This document shows, piece after piece, positions 1-6,212 of a DNA stretch of 6,583 bases; position 1 is the stretch's first letter, and every line of letters begins with the position of its first letter. The position numbers were made by a program, and so were the translations under genes. The notes beneath the pieces were generated by a model. The model saw nothing but the letters and a program-made list of their open reading frames with translations, was not told the origin of the DNA and ran no database searches. This DNA comes from Myxococcales bacterium (GTDB taxonomy: Bacteria > Myxococcota > Myxococcia > Myxococcales > Anaeromyxobacteraceae). Where the stretch lies: the NCBI GenBank assembly GCA_021784495.1, contig JAJXSQ010000128.1:1-6583 (forward strand), written 5' to 3'.

Positions 1-42
1 CGGGGCCCCGGGCGGCGGCGGGCGCGATCCGGGCCGGGGCGC

Positions 43-94
43 GCCGCTCGCCGCCCCGATCTGGCCGCTCGGCGCTCCGATCCGACCGCTCGGC
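43..94 (+). promoter_or_regulatory. Triple 21-bp-phased direct repeat, predicted LytTR (BtsR-like) operator of the lut operon
   Basis: Three copies of an 8-bp element lie at 43-50 (GCCGCTCG), 64-71 (GCCGCTCG) and 85-92 (ACCGCTCG). Successive starts are exactly 21 bp apart, so the spacers are 13 bp. The similarity extends beyond the core: 41-61 and 62-82 agree at 17 of 21 positions, and 56-73 and 77-94 differ only twice (CCGATCTGGCCGCTCGGC against CCGATCCGACCGCTCGGC). Two or more direct repeats one 21-bp period apart are the known binding architecture of LytTR response regulators. The copy at 85 matches the recalled E. coli BtsR half-site ACC[G/A]CT[C/T]A at 7 of 8 positions. A BtsR-like regulator is encoded at 5413-6123. 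The last copy ends about 12 bp before a candidate -35 element. Binding itself is inferred. Bases 1-42 hold only GC-rich sequence with a short palindrome at 1-10; I see no gene there. Confidence 0.72.
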
Positions 95-104
95 CGGCCG
101 CGCC

Positions 105-134
105 TTGCGGGGGTGGCGCAAAGCGTGCGTAGAT
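105..134 (+). promoter_or_regulatory. Candidate promoter for lutABC and the downstream signalling genes
   Basis: A weak sigma-70-like pair is visible: TTGCGG at 105-110 and GTAGAT at 129-134, separated by 18 bp. It lies immediately downstream of the triple repeat, as expected for a promoter that depends on an activator to compensate for poor elements. Transcription would start near 141, leaving almost no leader before the lutA ATG at 145. An inverted repeat, TTGCG (105-109) and CGCAA (117-121) around a 7-base loop, overlaps the element and could be an additional operator. The hexamers match consensus poorly, so this rests mainly on position and on the parallel arrangement at 6213-6241. Confidence 0.33.
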
Positions 135-144
135 CCCGCCCGCC

Positions 145-891
145 ATGCCGACCGTCGCGCTCTTCGTCCCCTGCTACGTCGATCAGTTCTACCCCCGGGT
201 GGCCGAGGCCACGCTCCAGCTGCTCGAGCGCCACGGCTGCAAGGTCGTCTTCCCGGAGGATCAGGCCTGCTGCGGCCAGCCGATGGCCAACTCGGGCGCG
301 GCGGCCGAGGCCGTCCCGCACGCCGAGCGCTTCCTCCGGACCTTCGAGCCCTACGAGTACGTGGTCGCGCCGTCGGGGAGCTGCGTCTCGATGGTGCGCC
401 ACCAGTACGCCGGCCTGGTGCCGGCCCACCCGGCGCTGGAGAAGGTGCGCCACGCCACCTACGAGCTCTGCGAGTTCCTCCACGACGTCCTCGGCGTCCG
501 CCGGGTCGAGGGGAGCTTCGCCCGGACCGTCGGGCTCCACCGGAGCTGCCACGCCCAGCGGGAGCTCCGGCTCGCGAGCGGGAGCGAGCGGATGGTCCCG
601 CCCTTCGACAAGGTGAAGACCCTGCTCGCCACCCTCGGCGGGATCCGGCTCGTCGAGCCCTCGCGCACCGACGAGTGCTGCGGCTTCGGCGGCACCTTCG
701 CGGTCCAGGAGGAGGCGGTCAGCTGCCTCATGGGCCGCGACCGGCTCGACGACCACGCGCAGGCCGGCGCCGAGGTGATCACCGGCGTCGACATGAGCTG
801 CCTCATGCACCTCGACGGGCTGGCGCGCAAGGAGCGGCGCCCCGTCCGGATCCTGCACGTCGCCGAGGTGCTGCTCGGGGAGGAGGCCTGA
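145..891 (+). CDS. lutA: LutA/LldE-type (Fe-S)-binding protein of the L-lactate oxidation complex
   Basis: This 248-residue protein is the cysteine-rich CCG-domain subunit of the LutABC (LldEFG) complex, which oxidises L-lactate to pyruvate in the cytoplasm. Two CCG repeats are visible. The first has C10 in the N-terminal VPCYVDQFYP motif, C42-C43-G44 in ACCGQPMANSG, and C80. The second has C135 in HRSCH, C178-C179-G180 in ECCGFGG, and C219. These cysteines are the expected cofactor ligands, as in the related heterodisulfide reductase and glycolate oxidase GlcF proteins. The length is normal for the family. The ATG at 145 is chosen because the family motif VALFVPCYVDQFYP starts right after it; there is no Shine-Dalgarno sequence upstream, only C-rich DNA, which suggests a leaderless or near-leaderless message. 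It is the first gene of the operon, one base ahead of lutB. Confidence 0.93.
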   Translation: MPTVALFVPCYVDQFYPRVAEATLQLLERHGCKVVFPEDQACCGQPMANSGAAAEAVPHAERFLRTFEPYEYVVAPSGSCVSMVRHQYAGLVPAHPALEKVRHATYELCEFLHDVLGVRRVEGSFARTVGLHRSCHAQRELRLASGSERMVPPFDKVKTLLATLGGIRLVEPSRTDECCGFGGTFAVQEEAVSCLMGRDRLDDHAQAGAEVITGVDMSCLMHLDGLARKERRPVRILHVAEVLLGEEA

Positions 892-892
892 C

Positions 893-2260
893 ATGGGACA
901 CCCGGAGGCCGCCGCCCGCTTCGCCGCCGACGTCCCGCGCACCCACTGGCACGACCAGGCCCTCTGGTTCATGCGGGTCAAGCGCGACCGCGCCGCCGCC
1001 CAGATCCCCGAGTGGGAGCGGCTCCGCGAGCTGGCGCAGGAGATCAAGGCCCACACCCTCTCCGACCTGGCCGGCTACCTCGAGCAGTTCGAGCGGAACG
1101 CGACCGCGCGCGGCGCGGTCGTGCACTGGGCGGCCGACGCCGAGGAGCACAACCGGATCGTCCACGGCCTGCTCGCCGCGCGCGGCGCCACCCGGGTGGT
1201 GAAGTCGAAGTCGATGCTCACCGAGGAGTGCGGCCTCAACCCCTACCTCGAGGCGCGCGGCGTCGAGGTGGTGGACACCGATCTCGGCGAGCGGATCGTG
1301 CAGTTCCGCGGCGAGCCCCCGAGCCACATCGTCCTCCCGGCGATCCACATCAAGAAGGAGGAGATCGGCGCCCTCTTCCACGAGCGGCTCGGCACCGCCG
1401 CCGGCGCGAGCGACCCCGCCTACCTGACCGAGGCGGCGCGCGGCCACCTCCGGGAGAAGTTCCTCGGCGCGCAGGCCGGCATCACCGGCGTGAACTTCGC
1501 CGTCGCCGACACCGGCGCCGTCGTGGTCTGCACCAACGAGGGGAACGCCGACATGGGGACCTCGCTCCCCCCGCTCCACGTCGCGTCGATGGGGATCGAG
1601 AAGATCGTCCCGCGCGCCGCCGACCTCGGGGTCTTCCTCCGCCTCCTCGCCCGGAGCGCGACCGGCCAGCCGGTGACCACCTACGCCACCCACTTCGTCG
1701 GGCCGCGCCCCGGGAGCGAGCTCCACGTCGTCCTGGTCGACAACGGGCGGAGCGACCTGCTCGGGCGCGATCCCTTCCGGCGCGCGCTCTCCTGCATCCG
1801 CTGCGGCGCGTGCATGAACACCTGCCCGGTCTTCCGCCGCTCCGGCGGCCACAGCTACGGGGTGCCGGTCCCGGGGCCCATCGGCTCGGTCCTCTCCCCG
1901 GCGCGCGACCCGGCGCGGAACGCGAGCCTCCCCTTCGCCTCCACGCTCTGCGGCTCCTGCGCCGACGTCTGCCCGGTCCGGATCGACCTCCACCACCAGC
2001 TCCTCGCCTGGCGCGGCGTCCTGCTGGCCGGCGGCCAGGTGGGGGCGAGGAAGCGGCTCGGCCTCCGGCTGGCCGCGTGGATCCTGGCGACGCCGCGCCG
2101 GCTGGAGTGGGCCGGTCGGATCTCCCGCCTCGGGCTCCGCCTCCTCCCCGCCGGGCTCGCGGCCCGCCTGGCCGGCCCCTGGGGGCGACAGCGGGCCCTC
2201 CCCGCCCCGGCCGCCGAGAGCTTCCGCACCCGCTACCGGAGGACGCATGGCCGCCCGTGA
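893..2260 (+). CDS. lutB: LutB/LldF-type L-lactate oxidation iron-sulfur protein (LUD domain plus two 4Fe-4S motifs)
   Basis: This 455-residue protein is the large subunit of LutABC. Residues about 60-290 form the LUD domain, with its hallmark at 201-221 (NFAVADTGAVVVCTNEGNAD, then Met) followed by LPPLHVASMGIEKIVP. A ferredoxin-type module follows: CIRCGACMNTCP (C301, C304, C307, C311) and CGSCADVCP (C353, C356, C360), which would carry two [4Fe-4S] clusters for electron transfer. The C-terminal tail, about 380-455, is basic and leucine-rich like the LutB C-terminal extension. In the family this subunit works with LutA and LutC in lactate oxidation, passing electrons onward to an acceptor not visible here. 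The ATG at 893 has a strong Shine-Dalgarno run, GGGGAGGAGG (877-886), inside the end of lutA, six bases before the start. All cluster cysteines are present and there is no sign of damage. Confidence 0.95.
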   Translation: MGHPEAAARFAADVPRTHWHDQALWFMRVKRDRAAAQIPEWERLRELAQEIKAHTLSDLAGYLEQFERNATARGAVVHWAADAEEHNRIVHGLLAARGATRVVKSKSMLTEECGLNPYLEARGVEVVDTDLGERIVQFRGEPPSHIVLPAIHIKKEEIGALFHERLGTAAGASDPAYLTEAARGHLREKFLGAQAGITGVNFAVADTGAVVVCTNEGNADMGTSLPPLHVASMGIEKIVPRAADLGVFLRLLARSATGQPVTTYATHFVGPRPGSELHVVLVDNGRSDLLGRDPFRRALSCIRCGACMNTCPVFRRSGGHSYGVPVPGPIGSVLSPARDPARNASLPFASTLCGSCADVCPVRIDLHHQLLAWRGVLLAGGQVGARKRLGLRLAAWILATPRRLEWAGRISRLGLRLLPAGLAARLAGPWGRQRALPAPAAESFRTRYRRTHGRP

Positions 2261-2840
2261 CCGGATCCTGTCGAGCCTCCGCCGCGCCGCCCCGCCCGGC
2301 CCCCCGCTCCCGGTCCTGGACCGGGTCGGGGTGAGCTTCCCCGACCTGCCGGCGCGCCTCGGCGAGGCGGTGGCCGCGGTCGGCGGCGTGATGATCCGGG
2401 TCGCCGATCTGGCGGCCGCCGACGCCGCGCTGCGGGCGCTCCCCGTCCACCGCGACGCCCGCAGCGTCGTCTCGCTCGTCCCCGGCGTCGGCGCGGCGAC
2501 GCTCGACGCCGCCGCGGTCCGCGATCCGCACGAGCTGGCGCACCTCGGCCTGTGCGTGCTCCGCGGGGCGCTCGCGGTCGCCGAGAACGGCGCGGTCTGG
2601 ATCGAGGGGGCGAGCCTCCCGCACCACGCGCTCGCGGTCATCCCCGAGCACCTGGCGGTGGTGGTGGACGCGGCGGCCATCGTCCCCGACCTGCACGCGG
2701 CCTACGCCCGGCTCGACCTCCCCGGGCGACCGCGCTGGGGGCTCTTCCTCGCCGGCCCCTCGAAGACCGCCGACATCGAGCAGTCGCTGGTGATCGGCGC
2801 CCACGGCGCCCGGAGCAGCACGCTCCTGCTGGTGGGGTGA
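2247..2840 (+). CDS. lutC: LutC/LldG-type lactate utilisation protein (short LUD domain)
   Basis: This 197-residue protein is the small LUD-domain subunit of the LutABC complex. It resembles 5-formyltetrahydrofolate cyclo-ligase-fold proteins of the LUD superfamily and contains no iron-sulfur cysteines. Diagnostic motifs are ENGAVWIE (residues 113-120) and GPSKTADIEQSLVIGAHG from residue 170, near the C-terminus, both typical of LutC. The length is at the short end of the family because the N-terminal region before the LUD core is compact. The ATG at 2247 overlaps lutB by 14 bases and is preceded by GGAGG at 2238-2242, so translation is probably coupled to lutB. The gene is required for L-lactate growth in Bacillus subtilis, where the family was defined; its exact chemical role is less clear than that of LutA and LutB. 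Confidence 0.92.
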   Translation: MAARDRILSSLRRAAPPGPPLPVLDRVGVSFPDLPARLGEAVAAVGGVMIRVADLAAADAALRALPVHRDARSVVSLVPGVGAATLDAAAVRDPHELAHLGLCVLRGALAVAENGAVWIEGASLPHHALAVIPEHLAVVVDAAAIVPDLHAAYARLDLPGRPRWGLFLAGPSKTADIEQSLVIGAHGARSSTLLLVG

Positions 2841-2844
2841 GTCG

Positions 2845-3708
2845 ATGGCCGTCGACCGGGACTTCTGGCAGCTCGCCGCCCGGTTCGTGGAGTTCGTCCA
2901 CCGCGAGACCGGCATGCCGCTCATCGTCTGCGACGGCGAGGGGGTGATCCGCGAGGCGGTGGACCGGCGGCGGATCGGCACCAGCCACGCCGGCTCGGTC
3001 AAGATCCTGCGAGGCGAGGTGGACGAGTGGGCGGTGACCGCCGAGGAGGCGGCCGCCAACCCCGCGGTGCGAGAGGGCTTCAACGCCCCGATCGTCATCG
3101 ACGGGGTGCGGGTCGGCACCTTCGGTATCGGCGGCGCCATCGCCGAGGCGCGCCCCCTCGCCCGGATCTCGGCGGCGGTCCTCGCCGCCTGGATGGGGGA
3201 CCTGGGCCGCGCCCGCGGGCTCGCCGAGGGCGCGGAGCGCGTGCACGGCGGGGTGGCGACGCTCAGCGGCCGGATCGAGGCCGCCTCGGCGCGCTCGACG
3301 GCGGCGGCCGGGATCTCCGGCCGCGCGTCGGCGCTGGCGGCCGAGAAGCTCACCGCGGCCGACGAGGTGGTGCGGACGGTCCACGGGATCGCGCAGCAGA
3401 GCCGGATGCTCGCGATCAACGCCTCGGTGGAGGCGACCCGCGCCGGCGACGGCGGCCGGGCGTTCGGGGTGCTGGCGCGCGAGATGCTCGCCCTCGCCGA
3501 CGACGCCCGCGACGCCTCGGCCCGGATCGGCCTCACCCTCGGGGAGATCCGGGGCGCGCTCGGCCAGCTGGAGGAGGCGGCGCGGGGATCGGCGGCGAGC
3601 GCCGGCGAGCAGCTCGCCACCCTCCGGGAGGTGCTGACCCTCCTGGAGGCGCTCGAGGGTGCGGTCGGGAAGCTCGCCCGCCCGCTCGACCGCGGGGAGC
3701 GCGGGTAG
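2845..3708 (+). CDS. Soluble chemoreceptor-like protein: sugar-diacid recognition (CdaR-type) sensor domain plus MCP signalling hairpin
   Basis: This 287-residue protein has no signal peptide or membrane segment, so it should be cytosolic. Residues about 5-115 resemble the putative sugar-diacid recognition domain known from CdaR regulators, with motifs MPLIVCDGEGVIREA, RIGTSHAGSVKIL, GFNAPIVIDGVRVGTFGIGG. CdaR-type domains respond to small hydroxy-acids such as glycerate and glucarate. Residues about 118-287 are helical and alanine-rich, with a chemoreceptor hairpin tip at 181-214: IAQQSRMLAINASVEATRAG then GGRAFGVLARE, matching the MCP consensus IAxQTNLLALNAAIEAARAG. The N, E and R of the receptor-trimer contact are retained (N192, E196, R199), while others differ. 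It starts four bases after lutC and ends four bases before the kinase, so it belongs to the operon. No che genes are near. I infer an intracellular lactate or hydroxyacid sensor; its partner, a chemotaxis array or the adjacent kinase, is unknown. Confidence 0.82.
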   Translation: MAVDRDFWQLAARFVEFVHRETGMPLIVCDGEGVIREAVDRRRIGTSHAGSVKILRGEVDEWAVTAEEAAANPAVREGFNAPIVIDGVRVGTFGIGGAIAEARPLARISAAVLAAWMGDLGRARGLAEGAERVHGGVATLSGRIEAASARSTAAAGISGRASALAAEKLTAADEVVRTVHGIAQQSRMLAINASVEATRAGDGGRAFGVLAREMLALADDARDASARIGLTLGEIRGALGQLEEAARGSAASAGEQLATLREVLTLLEALEGAVGKLARPLDRGERG

Positions 3709-3712
3709 CGGC

Positions 3713-5416
3713 TTGATCCTCTCGGTCGCATCGCCGACGCTCCACCTCCTGCTGGCGCTGCTGGAGGCCACCTCGGTCTTCATGGTGCTCTTCTACCTGC
3801 TGGGGCGCTTCCCGGCCTTCGACCCGCGCAGCGGCGTCTGGACGCCCACCACCTGGCTCCTCCTCTGGGCCTTCCTCAGCACCGTCTCGATCCTCGGCAG
3901 CTACCTCGGGATCCGGCTCCCCGGCGGCGTGATCGGCAACTCGCGCGCCGTCGCCTCGATCCTGGCGGGGCTGCTCGGCGGACCCTGGCTCGGCCTGGCG
4001 GTCGGCGGCACCGCCGGCCTGCACCGGCTCACGCTCGGCGGCTTCACCGCCCTCTCCGGCGCCATCGCCACCACCTCCGAGGGACTGATCGCCGGGCTCG
4101 TCTCGCGCCGCTTCCGGCGCGACTCCGGCGGCAGCTGGCTCCCGGACTGGCGGGTGGCGGCGCTGGTCACCGCCGCCGGCGAGACGATGCACATGGGGAT
4201 CGTGATCCTGGTCTCCCGGCCCGTCGCCGACTCGGTCGCGGCGGTCGAGGTCATCGGCCCCCCGATGATCGTCGCCAACTCCATCGCCGCGGCGATCTGG
4301 ACGCTCCTCATGCGCGACCGGCTCCAGCTCCTCGACCAGGTGGCCGCCACCTCGTCGACGCGGGCGCTCCGGGTGGCCGAGCGGACCCTCGGGATCCTGG
4401 GCCGGGGGTTCGGGTCGGAGACCGCCCCCGAGGTGGCCCGGATCATCCTGGAGGAGACCGGCGCCGGGGCGGTGGCGATCACCGACCGGACGACGGTCCT
4501 CGCCTTCGAGGGGATCGGCGGCGATCACCACCGCGCCGGCGGGCCGATCGTCTCGCCCCTCTCGCGGCGCGCCATCGAGCGCCGCGAGCTGGTCTTCGCC
4601 GACGGCGTCCACGAGCACTTCGTCTGCCCCCTCTCCCCGGCCTGCCGCCTCGACGCGGTGCTGGTGGCGCCGCTGGTGGTGGACGGGAGCATCGTCGGCA
4701 CCGTCCAGCTCTACGAGCCGCGCGATCGCCGCTTCCGCTCGGTGAACCGGAGCCTCGGCGAGGGGCTCGCCGGGCTCCTCTCCTCGCAGCTGCTCGCCGC
4801 CCGGTACGAGGAGGCGAAGGGGCTCCTCACCCGCCAGGAGCTGAAGCTGGTCCAGGCGCAGGTGAACCCCCACTTCCTCTTCAACGCGCTCAACACCGTC
4901 GCCGCGGTGCTCCGCGCCGACCCCGAGCGCGCCCGCGCGCTCCTCCTCCACCTCGCCGCCTTCTTCCGGAAGAACCTGAAGCGCCCCGCCGAGCTGGCCA
5001 CCCTCCGGGAGGAGCTCGAGCACGTCGGCGCCTACCTGGAGATCGAGCGGGCGCGCTTCGCCGACCGGCTCCGGATCGAGACCGAGGTCGATCCGGCGCT
5101 CCTCGACCTCCGCCTGCCCGCCTTCACCCTCCAGCCGCTCGTCGAGAACGCCTTCAAGCACGGCCTCGCGCAGCTGCTCCGCCCGGGGACCGCCCGCATC
5201 CGCGCCCGCCGGTCGGGCCCCGACGCGCTCATCGAGATCGAGGACGACGCCGGCGCCTACGTGGAGCCGGTCGGCGGCGAGGGGCTCGGGATGCGGCTGG
5301 TGGACAAGCGGATCAAGAACCTCCTCGGCGCCGAGTTCGGCGTCGCCGTCTCCTGCGTCCCGGGGGAGCTCACCCGGGTCACGGTGCGCGTCCCGCTGCC
5401 CGGAGGGCGCGCGTGA
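3713..5416 (+). CDS. btsS: BtsS/LytS-family sensor histidine kinase (5TMR-LYT, GAF, HisKA_LytS, HATPase)
   Basis: With the TTG start this is a 567-residue inner-membrane kinase, close to the length of E. coli BtsS. Residues about 8-190 form the LytS 5TM receptor region, with six hydrophobic stretches and the family motif NSRAVASILAGLLGGP. Residues about 215-365 are a GAF-like domain with the C305-x5-C311 pair. The H-box QVNPHFLFNALN carries the phospho-accepting H387; the N-box VENAFKHG has N479; the glycine box GEGLGM (522-527) is followed by VDKRIKN, typical of the BtsS/YpdA branch. Family members sense external pyruvate, which fits a lactate-to-pyruvate operon. Arginines R78 and R105 align with recalled pyruvate-binding arginines, but the Cys and Ser of that pocket are G116 and A119. 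Start: TTG at 3713, four bases after the previous stop, puts the first membrane helix at the N-terminus. A GTG at 3659 would add 18 unlikely residues overlapping the upstream gene. Orthology to btsS is by similarity only. Confidence 0.88.
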   Translation: MILSVASPTLHLLLALLEATSVFMVLFYLLGRFPAFDPRSGVWTPTTWLLLWAFLSTVSILGSYLGIRLPGGVIGNSRAVASILAGLLGGPWLGLAVGGTAGLHRLTLGGFTALSGAIATTSEGLIAGLVSRRFRRDSGGSWLPDWRVAALVTAAGETMHMGIVILVSRPVADSVAAVEVIGPPMIVANSIAAAIWTLLMRDRLQLLDQVAATSSTRALRVAERTLGILGRGFGSETAPEVARIILEETGAGAVAITDRTTVLAFEGIGGDHHRAGGPIVSPLSRRAIERRELVFADGVHEHFVCPLSPACRLDAVLVAPLVVDGSIVGTVQLYEPRDRRFRSVNRSLGEGLAGLLSSQLLAARYEEAKGLLTRQELKLVQAQVNPHFLFNALNTVAAVLRADPERARALLLHLAAFFRKNLKRPAELATLREELEHVGAYLEIERARFADRLRIETEVDPALLDLRLPAFTLQPLVENAFKHGLAQLLRPGTARIRARRSGPDALIEIEDDAGAYVEPVGGEGLGMRLVDKRIKNLLGAEFGVAVSCVPGELTRVTVRVPLPGGRA

Positions 5417-6123
5417 TCCGGGCGCTGGTGGTGGACGACGAGGTGCACGCCCGCGAGGAGCTCGCGGCGCTCCTCGCCGAGACCGGCGCCGTCGAGGTGG
5501 TGGGCGCCTGCGCGAACGCCGTCGAGGCCATCCCCGCCCTCCGCCGCCTCCGGCCGGACGTGCTCTTCCTCGACGTGCAGATGCCCGCCGTCTCCGGCTT
5601 CGAGCTCCTGGGGATGCTCGACGCCGCCGAGCTCCCCCGGGTCGTCTTCGTCACCGCGCACGACGCCTTCGCGCTGCGCGCCTTCGAGGAGAACGCGGTC
5701 GACTACCTGCTGAAGCCGGTCGAGCCGGCCCGGCTCCGGCGGACGATCGACCGGCTCCGCCAGGGCCCAGGCGGCCCGCTCCCGGCGGCGCTCGCGGCGC
5801 CGCCCCTCCGCCGCGTCCCCTGCCTGGGCGCCCGCGCCATCCGGCTCGTCGACGTGGCCGAGATCGAGTCGGTCCGCTCCTCGGAGGCGGGCGTCCACGT
5901 GATCACCGCCGCGGGCGAGCACTTCACCGAGCTGACCCTGCGGGTGCTCGAGGAGCGCGCCGGGCTGCTGCGGGTCCACAAGCAGCACCTGGTCAACGTC
6001 GAGCGGGTGATGGAGATCGAGCTCGGCGGGGAGGAGGGGGCGACGGTGCGGACCCGCTCCGGCCGCGCCGTCCCGGTGAGCCGCCGCTTCCTGCCGGGGC
6101 TCAAGCAGCGGCTCGGCATCTGA
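5413..6123 (+). CDS. btsR: BtsR-like LytTR-family response regulator
   Basis: This 236-residue transcription factor has an N-terminal receiver domain (about 1-118) with acidic D8/D9, phospho-acceptor D54 in VLFLDVQMP, T81 and K101 in YLLKP. All switch residues are present. The C-terminal LytTR DNA-binding domain (about 133-235) includes ELTLRVLEER, RVHKQHLVNVERV, EI and VPVSRRFLPGLKQRLG. These resemble recalled E. coli BtsR motifs (ELTLRTLESR, VPVSRRYLKSLK), and the length is nearly the same. The GTG start overlaps the kinase stop in a GTGA four-base overlap, so kinase and regulator are translationally coupled and form a cognate pair. LytTR proteins bind direct repeats one 21-bp period apart; such repeats occur at 43-92 and 6152-6201, flanking the operon. 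I infer that it activates lutABC, its own operon and the FAD dehydrogenase downstream. The name btsR rests on similarity, not on demonstrated targets. Confidence 0.9.
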   Translation: MIRALVVDDEVHAREELAALLAETGAVEVVGACANAVEAIPALRRLRPDVLFLDVQMPAVSGFELLGMLDAAELPRVVFVTAHDAFALRAFEENAVDYLLKPVEPARLRRTIDRLRQGPGGPLPAALAAPPLRRVPCLGARAIRLVDVAEIESVRSSEAGVHVITAAGEHFTELTLRVLEERAGLLRVHKQHLVNVERVMEIELGGEEGATVRTRSGRAVPVSRRFLPGLKQRLGI

Positions 6124-6151
6124 GGCGCGATGGCGCGGCGCGGCATGGCGC

Positions 6152-6203
6152 GCCGGTCGGCCCCTCCCGGGCGCCGGTCAGCCGACGCCCCAGACCGGTC
6201 GCT
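6152..6203 (+). promoter_or_regulatory. Second triple 21-bp-phased direct repeat, predicted LytTR operator of the FAD dehydrogenase gene
   Basis: Three copies lie at 6152-6159 (GCCGGTCG), 6173-6180 (GCCGGTCA) and 6194-6201 (ACCGGTCG), with starts exactly 21 bp apart. The first two share the 9-mer GCGCCGGTC (6150-6158 and 6171-6179). Number of copies, period and R-CCG-TC core are the same as in the repeat set ahead of lutA; the consistent difference is G instead of C at the fifth base. In both sets the third copy is the one beginning with A. The last repeat ends about 47 bases before the GTG at 6250, against about 51 bases before the lutA ATG. This symmetry suggests a shared regulator, presumably the LytTR protein encoded just upstream. 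Binding is inferred. Confidence 0.65.
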
Positions 6204-6212
6204 CGCCGCGAC

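Noticed and set aside
1..10. Perfect palindrome CGGGGCCCCG at the window edge
   Set aside because: Short G/C-only palindromes are expected by chance in such DNA, and the neighbouring sequence to the left is not visible.
114..130. Sigma-54-like GG-N10-GC element (TGGC at 114-117, TGC at 126-128)
   Set aside because: Several conserved positions are missing, and LytTR regulators lack the AAA+ domain needed to activate sigma-54. The GG/GC spacing can occur by chance in DNA this GC-rich.
803..2680. Very long open frame on the minus strand across lutA/lutB/lutC
   Set aside because: At this GC content stop codons are rare in every frame. Its translation is Arg/Gly/Ala/Pro-rich low-complexity sequence with no family motif, while the + strand shows clear LutB and LutC motifs over the same bases.
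3659..3712. GTG at 3659 as the kinase start
   Set aside because: It would add 18 Ser/Gly/Ala-rich residues before the first membrane helix and overlap the upstream gene by 50 bases. TTG 3713 fits family N-termini and the tight spacing of the operon.
3533..5161. Long minus-strand open frame opposite the kinase gene
   Set aside because: It is a shadow of the kinase coding sequence: the composition is Glu/Gly/Arg/Asp-rich without recognisable domains, and the + strand encodes a full LytS-type kinase.
6130..6152. Repeat of ATGGCGCG at 6130-6137 and 6145-6152
   Set aside because: Spacing (15 bp) does not fit the 21-bp array, and the element is short and low in complexity for this composition.
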